Positions 48,638 to 58,394 of a stretch of 64,000 nucleotides of DNA are shown here, piece after piece (the stretch's first letter is position 1; each line of letters begins with the position of its first letter). The notes beneath the pieces are model-generated. The model saw only the letters and a list, made by a program, of their open reading frames with translations. It searched no databases and was not told where the DNA came from. The stretch lies in assembly GCA_029775915.1 (NCBI GenBank), contig JARVKA010000003.1, forward strand, positions 140,997-204,996. The letters run 5' to 3'. This stretch comes from Nitrososphaeria archaeon. GTDB lineage: Archaea > Thermoproteota > Nitrososphaeria > Nitrososphaerales > JANXEG01. The position numbers were made by a program, and so were the translations under genes.

Positions 48638-49034
48638 ATATTATGAATTGCCATTTGATGAAAAGATGAATATTCTTGAGAAGGTGAAAATTGAGCTAAT
48701 AGATTTAGATGTTGTATTCGCTTATGTTTATGGAAGCTTTTTGCAAAGGTCTTTATTCAAAGATTTGGATGTAGCGGTGTGGATAAAGAATAGTAGTGAG
48801 GCTTTCAATTACACCATTAACGCTTCAGCTAAAATTAGTTGCAAACTTAACATACCGGTAGATATCCAAGTTTTGAACGAGGCGCCTCTCCCATTCAAAT
48901 ACCATGTTTTCACACAAGGCCGATTGTTATTTTCAAAGAATGAGGATTTGAGATTAAGAATTGTGGACGAGGTTATTAGACAGTATCTAGATGTAAAAAT
49001 ATTAATGGATATTACATCAACCAAAAAAAGTTAA
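48618..49034 (+). CDS. MntA-like minimal nucleotidyltransferase antitoxin
   Basis: VVFAYVYGSFLQRSLFKDLDVAVWI (GS...DxD nucleotidyltransferase motif) immediately after the HEPN gene. Confidence 0.9.
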   Translation: MARRDFKYYELPFDEKMNILEKVKIELIDLDVVFAYVYGSFLQRSLFKDLDVAVWIKNSSEAFNYTINASAKISCKLNIPVDIQVLNEAPLPFKYHVFTQGRLLFSKNEDLRLRIVDEVIRQYLDVKILMDITSTKKS

Positions 49035-49138
49035 GATAGAGATATTAAATGTAAGCGAAATCGTTAAAATAATGTTTGAGGAAAAGCTAAATTTTATTAT
49101 ATATTTTATTATTTAAGGAATAAGATTTTAACCAAGCG

Positions 49139-49945
49139 TTATTGTGAAAGAGTTTTATTAGCCATAATTTTCAACAAGTCTTTGAGTGAGTGAATCGCAT
49201 TTATTGAATTTGATATGGGCGCATAATCGATAAGTGGAATGTTTAGCATATCGGCTTCTAAGACCTTTTCATCATACGGGATTAAAGAAGTTAATTTTAA
49301 ATCATTCTTTTTTAACTCTTCCTCTAAAAATCCTTTTTGCTTTTCATTTCGAACTTTGTTACCAACAATAATTATATTCTTAACATTCAAATCTTTAGCT
49401 AACTTCACTATCCTTACCGTAGTATCAACCGATTGAATACTCGGTTCAACCACATTTAAAATAAAATCAAAACCTCTTACTATACCTCTCCCTAAGTGCT
49501 CCAATCCAGCTTCCATATCAACCACTATTACATCTTTAGATTCGATTAATAAATGCCTGAATAATGCTCTTAATAATGAGTTAGCTGGACACATACAACC
49601 AGAACCAGCAGATTTAACAGTCCCCATAACCAATAATCTCACATTATCAGGCCCCATCACACTATACTTTTCTGCTATATCATGAACCTTGGGGGTTAAG
49701 CTAAAAACGCTACCTATAGAGCCAGGTCTTGCACCAGTTCTCTCTTCAATAAGATCATTATTATCAGCTAAAGGTATAATCTTTGATGAGATTGATTTAT
49801 CAATACCTAATGAGTGGGCAAGATTCATAGCTGGATCGGCATCAATCGCTAAAACTAAATAACCATCTTTAGCAAATAAGCGCGCTAAATTTGCAGCTAT
49901 AGTAGTTTTACCTACTCCACCCTTACCAACTACAGCTATCTTCAT
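49139..49945 (-). CDS. cooC: CooC-type P-loop ATPase (CODH nickel maturation), copy 1
   Basis: VVGKGGVGKTTIAANLARLF, IDADPAMNLAHSLGI, SGCMCPANSLLRAL (CxC), DMEAGLEHLGRG. Confidence 0.9.
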   Translation of the reverse strand: MKIAVVGKGGVGKTTIAANLARLFAKDGYLVLAIDADPAMNLAHSLGIDKSISSKIIPLADNNDLIEERTGARPGSIGSVFSLTPKVHDIAEKYSVMGPDNVRLLVMGTVKSAGSGCMCPANSLLRALFRHLLIESKDVIVVDMEAGLEHLGRGIVRGFDFILNVVEPSIQSVDTTVRIVKLAKDLNVKNIIIVGNKVRNEKQKGFLEEELKKNDLKLTSLIPYDEKVLEADMLNIPLIDYAPISNSINAIHSLKDLLKIMANKTLSQ

Positions 49946-49969
49946 TGCAAACTTCCATTATAATTGAGT

Positions 49970-50509
49970 TTACTTTAATTGCGTTATAATTTCATTAAGT
50001 TGAGTGCGCCATTCATCAATAGTGAGATTCGGAAAAGACCACGAAGCATGTGGTTGATAAGTTCTATCGAGAGAGATTGTTCTTAAATTAGGTGCAGAGT
50101 GTTTAAGTCCAGATAAAATCGTCCACTCCATATAGTATGGAAGTCCCACAAATATAGCAAGATCATAAGGACCATTACCATCTAAACCTCGCCACTCTGA
50201 ATCTTTAAGTCTATTAGCAATATCTATGGCTGGCATTGAAAAAACATTCTCAACCCCCCTCTCTTTAAACTCTTTAATAATATGGGCTGTAGCTACTATT
50301 GGTATTTGTTTAGCATTAGCGATCTCTATTACGTAATCAATAAGCTTCTTCTCATCAATATTAATCTTTGTAGCTTCATGGCCTACGATCATTATAGGGC
50401 GCTTAGCTCTTTTTATAAGAGTTACAACTGCAATAGGCTTTGTAATTACGAATGCTTTTAATGGTCCTGGGATCTCAGCCGTTTGCCAAGGTTCTGCGCT
50501 CATAATCAC
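49970..50509 (-). CDS. cdhB: CODH/ACS complex epsilon subunit
   Basis: 179 aa downstream of cdhA; MIVGHEATK, DLAIFVGLPYYMEWTILSGLKHSAPNLRTISLDRTYQPHASWSFPNL. Confidence 0.9.
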   Translation of the reverse strand: MIMSAEPWQTAEIPGPLKAFVITKPIAVVTLIKRAKRPIMIVGHEATKINIDEKKLIDYVIEIANAKQIPIVATAHIIKEFKERGVENVFSMPAIDIANRLKDSEWRGLDGNGPYDLAIFVGLPYYMEWTILSGLKHSAPNLRTISLDRTYQPHASWSFPNLTIDEWRTQLNEIITQLK

Positions 50510-52851
50510 TCACGCTTAATCAATCTTGGTAAAAGGGTTGGATCTGGGATTACATTCTCTTTCCAACCTTTTTCTCTTAAAATCTTCATTACTTCATCTT
50601 TAATCATAATAGGAATATCAGATTCTCTTCTAACAAAGTAATGTATATCATCTGGCATAGTACCATAAAATCGCTTATGCAAATCAACATAATGTGAAAG
50701 TTTAATCGCTCTTCCCCTTGTAGTATCATTAGGTCTCATACAAAGCTTTGCTGCCATTACCATAGCTTCTTCTTTTGTCTCAGCAACGTAGAATAAATGT
50801 TCAGGACAAGGACCCACATACACTTTCTCGCCTGTACGTGCATCATATACATACCAATCTTCTTCACGATCTTTTCTACCTAATAACATACGGCGATACT
50901 TTGAGCCATGTGGACCAACAATTACTGGTACACCCAATCTCCAAAATCCACTCGCTATTGATGCTGCTTTTTGTGACATAGCACCCCATGCTATACCAAC
51001 TGCACCAACCCTATTATGAATATAATCAGCAATCTCCTCATAATTCGCACGAAGTTTTCTTTTTGCAAAAATACTTGCAATTTTTATAGCAGCACCAGCA
51101 ATATGGGAGTTTGCAACACAAGAACCTACATTAACTAAGCCACCAGCATCAAAATCTCCTGAGAATTGCTCATAAAGAGTTTTACCTTCTTCATCACGAT
51201 ACATACCTATAGACATCGCTGAACATCCAGAAGCTACAACAATATATCTTCTCTTTGCAAACTCCTCAGCCATTTGAGCTACTTCAATCCCTCCATTTGA
51301 GTAATTTGAGCACCCGACTAACGCTATAACACCAGGTATTTCACCAAGAACTATAGGCCCTCCAACCTTCCGAATCTCAACATCTTGAATAGCGCCTCTC
51401 CCAGCTCTAACTTTAAACTTCTCTTCTCTTGTCCTTCTTTCAGATGCACCTATTATAAAGCTATGAATAGGTTGATTGTTAATACATGCATGTTCACAAC
51501 GCCCACAACCTATACATAAATCATATAAATTCGCTAAACCATCCAAAACTCCTTGACTTGCTTGCCTCATCGCTTCAGGGATTGGTAAATCATTTGGACA
51601 TGCTCTTCTACATGGTGAATAGCGACATTGTGAGCATTTCTTAGCACCCTCAATAATACTTTTTGCATCAGGTATAACTTTAAACTTCATTCTCTTTGGA
51701 GCTAAAAGTAAAGCGGTTTTAACCGCTACCTCAGCTACTTTTTGAGTATCGAGAATAAATGCGCCTGGTGCTTTCCTATCTACAAGATCTGATACAATCC
51801 GATCTACTGAGTCGAAGGTTCGATTTGGTAAGCCAAGGCAATCCTTCTCTGTTGTAGCGATTACAGGAGTCATCGTTCTTTGTGCTTCTATTAAAACATC
51901 GGTGCGAATACATTGTTCATCAACGACGATCACATCAGCCAAACCACTTCTAATGAATCTTAATTGCCAAGATAAAGGACCAATGATTTTAGCTTTAGGA
52001 TTGTATCTCGTGAGATCATGAGCAGTGCAACATATACCAGCAACTTCAACATTTCCCATAAGACCTGTTTCACTCAAATAATCAATGATTTGAGCTGCTG
52101 GAGGTACATTATGACCTATTACAAGAATAACAGGCTTTGTAGAATCAATAACACCCATACCTATATCCACAAGAGGAGCATTGGGATCAGCTTTTGGAAA
52201 GCCGAAAGCTGATACTTGAGCTATATCAGCCACTTCCATAGCGAGGTGATCGATCATACCAGCATGAAAGACTTTTGATTCAAAGTCTATATTATTTCCT
52301 TCTTGACCCGTATGAGTCGATGAGAGTAGTTGTGTAATTTGATTTTCAACATAATCCAATACTTCTTCTAAATCGCCTAAAGTTTTAGGCTTCTCACCAT
52401 AAACTAATCTTGTAATTGGAGCCTCTATCTCAACCCCAGTTCCTAAATCGATTGGGCTATCACGACCATACTTTTCGATTAAATACTCTACAAGATGCCT
52501 TGAATGAGCAGCATGTGTAGCAGCACCAATACAGCATGCAAGAAGAACGATACGTGATTGTTGGCACCATATATCTAAACCACAAGCACCTCTTTTACCT
52601 TGTGTTAAATCGCATTTACCCATAGTGCATAAGCAACAAACATCACAATAAGGCATGTAAAATGGTTTGTATCTTTGAAGAAGTTTATAATCCCAATCTC
52701 TTAAAGTTGTTAATGTGGGAGCAGGAGTAGGACCCATTGGTTCAATCCATTCTTCAGTAATAACTCGTCCTATTGACAATTGAAGATTGCTAATTTCAGC
52801 CAACTCACTCTTTAACTTATCTAACTTTACGCTAATCCCTTTTTTACTCAT
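50506..52851 (-). CDS. cdhA: CODH/ACS complex alpha subunit (CO dehydrogenase)
   Basis: 781 aa; CDVCCLCTMGKCDLTQGKRGACGLD, CRYSPCRRACP and CIGCGRCEHAC ferredoxin motifs, NVGSCVANSHIAGAAIKIA. Confidence 0.96.
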   Translation of the reverse strand: MSKKGISVKLDKLKSELAEISNLQLSIGRVITEEWIEPMGPTPAPTLTTLRDWDYKLLQRYKPFYMPYCDVCCLCTMGKCDLTQGKRGACGLDIWCQQSRIVLLACCIGAATHAAHSRHLVEYLIEKYGRDSPIDLGTGVEIEAPITRLVYGEKPKTLGDLEEVLDYVENQITQLLSSTHTGQEGNNIDFESKVFHAGMIDHLAMEVADIAQVSAFGFPKADPNAPLVDIGMGVIDSTKPVILVIGHNVPPAAQIIDYLSETGLMGNVEVAGICCTAHDLTRYNPKAKIIGPLSWQLRFIRSGLADVIVVDEQCIRTDVLIEAQRTMTPVIATTEKDCLGLPNRTFDSVDRIVSDLVDRKAPGAFILDTQKVAEVAVKTALLLAPKRMKFKVIPDAKSIIEGAKKCSQCRYSPCRRACPNDLPIPEAMRQASQGVLDGLANLYDLCIGCGRCEHACINNQPIHSFIIGASERRTREEKFKVRAGRGAIQDVEIRKVGGPIVLGEIPGVIALVGCSNYSNGGIEVAQMAEEFAKRRYIVVASGCSAMSIGMYRDEEGKTLYEQFSGDFDAGGLVNVGSCVANSHIAGAAIKIASIFAKRKLRANYEEIADYIHNRVGAVGIAWGAMSQKAASIASGFWRLGVPVIVGPHGSKYRRMLLGRKDREEDWYVYDARTGEKVYVGPCPEHLFYVAETKEEAMVMAAKLCMRPNDTTRGRAIKLSHYVDLHKRFYGTMPDDIHYFVRRESDIPIMIKDEVMKILREKGWKENVIPDPTLLPRLIKRE

Positions 52852-53076
52852 AATTCAAACACCACTTTTATAAATGAATGATATGAAAGATGCATGTATG
52901 TAGAAGCTTTTCTATAAACTTGATTATTAATGAACATTTTGGCTCATTATTTCGGGCTTTAAGCTAACTTATAGGTTTTTTGGAAAGTTTGATAAGAGAA
53001 TATGATAAATCACCTTTATTTAATTCATCTCAAATAAATGGATAAATAACACTTTTTAGCAATAAAACTACATTGA

Positions 53077-54975
53077 ATGCCAGAAAATGGATTTGATGGA
53101 TTATTAACGATTACCTTTCAACCATTCGGAAGGAGATTTACTGTAAAAAAGGGTGAAAATATTTTAGAAGCTGCTCAAAAAGCTGGAATAAATATTAGAA
53201 ATGTTTGTGGAGGCAAGGGATTGTGTGGAAAGTGCAAGGTAATTATCAAAAAAGGTGAGATTGAATTTAAAATCCCAAAAGAAGAGAAGCTTTTATCAAA
53301 TATAGAGCTTTCACAAGGTTATGTATTAGCTTGCCAAACCCGATGCTTAAGTGATTGTGAAGTACTTATACCAGCTGAGAGTAGAGTAGAGGGCCAAAAG
53401 ATTCTTTCAAAAGCAGAGATTTTTAAAATCGAGCCAAATCCTTACGTGCTAAAAGATTATTTAAATCCTCAATTTTTAAGGTATGTGAATATTCAAAGGA
53501 TTGAAGATGCACTTCAATTAAAGTATTTGAAAAAGGTGAATATATCTATAAATATCTTTCAAAAATTAAAAGAAGCTTTTGAAGAACGTGATAAAGGTTT
53601 AACATTAACAATGAGGAGAGGAGCGAATCTTTATGAAGTAATTGATGTTGAGATTGGTGATCAAAGTAAAAGAAGTTATGGGATTGCGATAGATATTGGT
53701 ACAACAAAGATTGTTGTATATTTGGTTAATTTATTGAGTGGAGATATTATTGATGAAGCATCCGATTATAATAAGCAATTAATATATGGTGAAGATTTAA
53801 TTTCGAGAATCGGTTATACAATCGATAAAGAAGATGGTTTAATAAGTATGCAAAAAGCAGTTATGGATACCATAAATGAGTTAATCTTAAGATTAGCTAA
53901 TAAAAATCAAATCGAACCTCATGAAATAATAGATGTATGTGTGGCTGGAAATACGGTAATGACTTATTTATTTACAGGTATGGATGCTCGTAATCTTTTA
54001 CGTGTTGATGCAATTGTTGAGAAGCATCCGATTAAGATTAGTGCTGAGATGCTTAGGATGAATGTAAATCCAAAAGCTTTAGTTTATTGCTTACCTTGTG
54101 CGAGTAGATTTATAGGAGGGGATGCGATAGGCGATATTCTCCTCTCTGGCATGTATAAATCAAAAGAAACATCTCTATTAATCGATATTGGAACTAATGT
54201 TGAAGTTGTGTTAGGTAGTGAAGGATGGTTATTATCTACAACAGCTGCTGCAGGTCCAGCATTTGAAGGTTGGGGTATTAGATTTGGAACTAGATCGATA
54301 GAAGGTGCTATTGATCATGTAAAAATAAATCCAGAAAATTTTAAAGCGAGTTATACAGTAATAGGCTCTACCAAGCCTAAAGGTATTTGTGGCTCAGGTT
54401 TGATCGATGTTATGGCTGAGATGTTCCGTGTAGGAATTTTAAATACTTTTGGAAAGATCGATAGTAGTATATCATCACAATATATAAGGAATGGAGCTAA
54501 TGGTTTAGAGTATGTTATTGCCCCATCTGATGAGACGAGTATAGGGCAGGATATTACCATATCACAAAAGGATATTGATATATTAATGGATTCAAAAGCA
54601 TCAGCTTGTGGAGCAATATCTTCTTTATTAAAGAAGATGAAGATAACAGTTTTAGATGTTGAGAATGTGTATATTTTTGGAGCTTTTGGAAGTTTTTTAG
54701 ATATAAATAATGCGATAGCGATTGGATTAATACCCGAGTTTCCAAAAGCAAAATTTTATGTTTTGGGGAATGGTTCTGTAGCTGGTGCTTACTTAACTTT
54801 AATATCACAAGATTATAGAAGAATGGCTGAGGAAATTGCAGAGTTAATTGCGTATTTTGATATGTTAAAGGATATGGATTTCATGGATGAATATCAAGCA
54901 GCATTTACTATACCTGGAAAGAGAGAATTATTTCCAACATGGTGGGAAGTTAGTAAAAAATTGAGGAGAACTTAA
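53077..54975 (+). CDS. RACo-like ASKHA protein with N-terminal [2Fe-2S] ferredoxin domain (corrinoid protein reductive activator, DUF4445 type)
   Basis: NVCGGKGLCGKCKVIIKKG...LACQTRC; ASKHA motifs IAIDIGTTKIVVYLVNL, VCVAGNTVMTYLFTG, LLIDIGTNVEVVLG, GSGLIDVMAEM. Confidence 0.9.
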   Translation: MPENGFDGLLTITFQPFGRRFTVKKGENILEAAQKAGINIRNVCGGKGLCGKCKVIIKKGEIEFKIPKEEKLLSNIELSQGYVLACQTRCLSDCEVLIPAESRVEGQKILSKAEIFKIEPNPYVLKDYLNPQFLRYVNIQRIEDALQLKYLKKVNISINIFQKLKEAFEERDKGLTLTMRRGANLYEVIDVEIGDQSKRSYGIAIDIGTTKIVVYLVNLLSGDIIDEASDYNKQLIYGEDLISRIGYTIDKEDGLISMQKAVMDTINELILRLANKNQIEPHEIIDVCVAGNTVMTYLFTGMDARNLLRVDAIVEKHPIKISAEMLRMNVNPKALVYCLPCASRFIGGDAIGDILLSGMYKSKETSLLIDIGTNVEVVLGSEGWLLSTTAAAGPAFEGWGIRFGTRSIEGAIDHVKINPENFKASYTVIGSTKPKGICGSGLIDVMAEMFRVGILNTFGKIDSSISSQYIRNGANGLEYVIAPSDETSIGQDITISQKDIDILMDSKASACGAISSLLKKMKITVLDVENVYIFGAFGSFLDINNAIAIGLIPEFPKAKFYVLGNGSVAGAYLTLISQDYRRMAEEIAELIAYFDMLKDMDFMDEYQAAFTIPGKRELFPTWWEVSKKLRRT

Positions 54976-54997
54976 ATATCAAATGTATTTGTTAGTT

Positions 54998-55792
54998 TTA
55001 TAATAATTTTATTCTCTTTGCAATTCTTTCAGCAGCTTTAACTGCAAGGCTATCTAATGGTAAATTTAAAAGAGATTTTCCTTCAAGATTGTATTGATGA
55101 ATATTTGGATCCATTGGTATAAAGCCTCCATATTCGACATTAATCTCCTTAGCTTTATTCATTAAAAGCCCCTCCATACTATCTGTAAATTGATTCCCAA
55201 TTAAGTATGCATTTTTAATTTTAATATGAACCTCATCAACCAATTCTCTTATTCTTTTTGCAGTTTCAAAACCCATTTTTGAAGGATCGGTAACTATAAT
55301 GAGAATATCAACATCTTTTGCAGTTCTCCTACTTAAATGCTCCAATCCAGCTTCCATATCCATAAGAACAATATCGTAATTATCAGCAATTATATCCAAT
55401 ATTCTTGTCAGAACGCTATTAATATAACAATAGCAACCCTCACCTTCAGATCTACCCATAGCTAAAAAATCAAAATTCGGAGTTTCAACCAATATATTGT
55501 AAACCCAAGTCTCAAGCAATCTCTCTTTAGATACACCTAAAGATAAAGCATCTTTATCCATTTGCTTTCTCAATTCATTAGTTACCGTTCCAACCGTTTT
55601 CTCAACTTTTAAACCAAGAGTATCAGGCAAATTTGTAGCTGGGTCTGCATCAATTACCAATATTGATCTACCATTATTTTGAAGTAATACTTTTAATAAT
55701 AAAGCGGTTAAAGTAGTTTTACCAGAACCGCCTTTACCAGAGATGGATATTCTAACCATATTAAACAGATTGAATAATCCTCTTCCACTCAT
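54998..55792 (-). CDS. cooC: CooC-type P-loop ATPase, copy 2 (next to cdhE)
   Basis: ISGKGGSGKTTLTALLLKVL, IDADPATNLPDTLGL, GEGCYCYINSVL (CxC), DMEAGLEHLSRR; overlaps the cdhE end. Confidence 0.9.
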   Translation of the reverse strand: MSGRGLFNLFNMVRISISGKGGSGKTTLTALLLKVLLQNNGRSILVIDADPATNLPDTLGLKVEKTVGTVTNELRKQMDKDALSLGVSKERLLETWVYNILVETPNFDFLAMGRSEGEGCYCYINSVLTRILDIIADNYDIVLMDMEAGLEHLSRRTAKDVDILIIVTDPSKMGFETAKRIRELVDEVHIKIKNAYLIGNQFTDSMEGLLMNKAKEINVEYGGFIPMDPNIHQYNLEGKSLLNLPLDSLAVKAAERIAKRIKLL

Positions 55793-57185
55793 TAATTACG
55801 AATTTTGGAATTTCTGAAGAATCCATTGGACCAACTACTACTTTCCATCTGAGCTTTGTTGCATCCTCTATTGCACCAGCTAAGCGTGCTGCTTTACCCG
55901 GTATAACTAATATTCGATGCTTAACCATTTTATCAACCTCTGATTTTAATAATTCTTCAGCTATAGATTCAGGAGTTATCTTTCTACCAGCAACTGCACA
56001 CTCAACCGCTATTCCTTCACTATTCACAACCAATAAATAGCAATCAACCTTTCCAACTTCAATATCTGATTTAACGGTATAAAAGGTTAAGGCAAAGTTT
56101 GTCGTCATGAATACTGGCGAGTACTCATTGGGATTACCAAATACTCTTAAACCGGGTTCAACAGAGACTGGCTTTCTTGGATCATTATAGATATTTTGCC
56201 TAAGGATTGTTACTGGTAATAAAGACCACCCATCTAAACTATGCATTATTAATAAATCTGCATATCTTATTATCAACATATTAGCGATACATGCTTCCCA
56301 CCAAGCCTTTAAATTTACATCACCATCCATACAAGTCCAAGCGGTAATTGGAGTACCCATAATTGGGAAGCCAAATACTACATCACCTTCACTAATAGCT
56401 TTCCAACGTAAAGCTGTGAAAGAATTTAAAGTACTTGATAAACCACCTTTTGGTATTGTTCCTGGATCGAGTACTAAATCACTCAATCCATTATCCATCA
56501 ATGTTTTCGTAAGAGATCCAAGCATTTTTAAATCATTAGGTACAAATACCGCTAATGGGCATTTGTAAATAGATGCTAACTCTAAAAATTCTCTCCAATT
56601 ATCTAATGTAGCTGCATAAATGAGTGGCTTTTTATCACCAATAACCCTTAGTCCAGCTTCTATAATTGTTGGATTAAAAGAACAAAGTATTAAAGGCAAA
56701 TCTGTATTATTAGCAACGTATGTGACCATCTCCTTAAATTTCGATTTATCATTCGATACCGATCTTAAAGCCAACATATTTAACTTTAAAGTTGTGCCGA
56801 TATAAGTAAAGCTAAATTCTTGTGTTTTCTTAATTCTTTTTAATATCTCTTCTTCAGACATATCATCTGAAATATCTATTGCAATTGCTGTTGGATTGAA
56901 ATAAGTTAATTCATGACGATGTATAACATACTTACCCCCTATCTTAACCCTTTTATCTCCAACCCCTATCTCTACCTCTTTAACTGGGGGTTTAAGCATC
57001 TCCCATAATTGCTTATAAGCATCTTTATACTCATCCTTTAGTAAAGGAGTGCATTTAACAAGCTCAATTTCTCTATTAACAAGCTTAACAGCGAATGCCA
57101 TACAATTTGGCTCGCCACATTCTTTACAATTCGTTTTAGGGAGGAATTTATAAACCTCAATCGGACTAATAGTTTTAGCTGGCAT
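55761..57185 (-). CDS. cdhE: CODH/ACS corrinoid/iron-sulfur protein large (gamma) subunit
   Basis: VYKFLPKTNCKECGEPNCMAFAVKLVNREIELVKCTPL Fe-S domain; TIM-barrel and C-terminal corrinoid region. Confidence 0.95.
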   Translation of the reverse strand: MPAKTISPIEVYKFLPKTNCKECGEPNCMAFAVKLVNREIELVKCTPLLKDEYKDAYKQLWEMLKPPVKEVEIGVGDKRVKIGGKYVIHRHELTYFNPTAIAIDISDDMSEEEILKRIKKTQEFSFTYIGTTLKLNMLALRSVSNDKSKFKEMVTYVANNTDLPLILCSFNPTIIEAGLRVIGDKKPLIYAATLDNWREFLELASIYKCPLAVFVPNDLKMLGSLTKTLMDNGLSDLVLDPGTIPKGGLSSTLNSFTALRWKAISEGDVVFGFPIMGTPITAWTCMDGDVNLKAWWEACIANMLIIRYADLLIMHSLDGWSLLPVTILRQNIYNDPRKPVSVEPGLRVFGNPNEYSPVFMTTNFALTFYTVKSDIEVGKVDCYLLVVNSEGIAVECAVAGRKITPESIAEELLKSEVDKMVKHRILVIPGKAARLAGAIEDATKLRWKVVVGPMDSSEIPKFVINEWKRIIQSV

Positions 57186-57191
57186 ATTAAT

Positions 57192-58394
57192 TCACTTAAT
57201 TTTAGCACTCACCCAATTGCTAATATCAAGATCATGGGTGATTTGCCCACTCGTTAAATAATTGATAATATCCTTTAATGTTTGAATCGATGCTGGATGC
57301 ATCATCATAATGTAATCAGCACCAGCGAGCATCATTGCTAAACCAGTTGTGAATTCCCATAATGGACCACGAAGCTCTCTAGGCTCCCATTCTGGATCCA
57401 TTTTTAACCAAGATTCTCTGGCACCCCATGCATTCGTACTACCACTTAACAATGGTTGTTGGAGCTCTTCATCTCCCTTTAATGCTGCAAGGCGAGCTCT
57501 CTCCATAACTGTGAATCCATACTCAAGGCCATAACCAAGGGCACCAGTATTAGTATCCATCACAATTCGATCCTTATCGAGATACTCGAAGAGCTTTCTA
57601 TTCAACTCTCTAGCTAAGTCCAAATCCATAGGTGTAAATGCAACTACCACATGACCATAATTTTTAATTATAGGTGCTATTTTTGATAAATCCATATCTT
57701 TTACTAAAGAATTTATCATTATACGTTCACCCGCAGCTACTTCAGCCACCTTTTTAAAAACCTCCATATCCTTTAATGCATCACCACTTCCACCAACCGT
57801 TATTGGTACATCAACAGCTTGCAAAACCTTCTCAACAGTCTTTGCTGCTTCACTTGGTGGTGAATCTTTAATGAGTGGGTCTGTACTCACTAAGTGAAGA
57901 TTAATAGCTTCTGCATTATACTTATTTACACACCTTTTCGCCCATTCCGCTGGATCTTCCATAACATCCTCGAAATGAGTTCTAACAGCTTTAGGTAATG
58001 ATACTTTCATATCAAATATATCGAATGCGATTACTGGTGGGTGAGATACTGGTTGACTGAATGTATAAAATGGAGGTGTAGTTTCTCCACCTATAATAAT
58101 CGATTTGCCTCTTGTTCCACCATCACTTTTTGTTGCACCAATCTTTACCTCTCTAATTTTTCCCACCCACTCCATTTTAGGATAAGTAAATTCAATTTCT
58201 GTGATTTTCTTTGGTATTAAAGCTGGGATTACCCTTCTTGCACCAGATGGAAGTATTTGTGGAAATCGTATCGCTAACCTCTCAGCCTCTATTACCACAT
58301 CCTCTAACTCAATCTCTCCAAACTTCATTAAATTCTCTAAAAGTTTACTACTAATCTCATTGTAAAAATTCTTCTCAACTTCCTTTTTCTTCAC
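57192..58394 (-). CDS. cdhD: CODH/ACS corrinoid/iron-sulfur protein small (delta) subunit
   Basis: VKIGATKSDGGTRGKSIIIGGETTPPFYTFS; DTNTGALGYGLEYGFTVMERARLAALKGDEELQQPLLSGSTNAWGARESW. Confidence 0.95.
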   Translation of the reverse strand: MKKKEVEKNFYNEISSKLLENLMKFGEIELEDVVIEAERLAIRFPQILPSGARRVIPALIPKKITEIEFTYPKMEWVGKIREVKIGATKSDGGTRGKSIIIGGETTPPFYTFSQPVSHPPVIAFDIFDMKVSLPKAVRTHFEDVMEDPAEWAKRCVNKYNAEAINLHLVSTDPLIKDSPPSEAAKTVEKVLQAVDVPITVGGSGDALKDMEVFKKVAEVAAGERIMINSLVKDMDLSKIAPIIKNYGHVVVAFTPMDLDLARELNRKLFEYLDKDRIVMDTNTGALGYGLEYGFTVMERARLAALKGDEELQQPLLSGSTNAWGARESWLKMDPEWEPRELRGPLWEFTTGLAMMLAGADYIMMMHPASIQTLKDIINYLTSGQITHDLDISNWVSAKIK

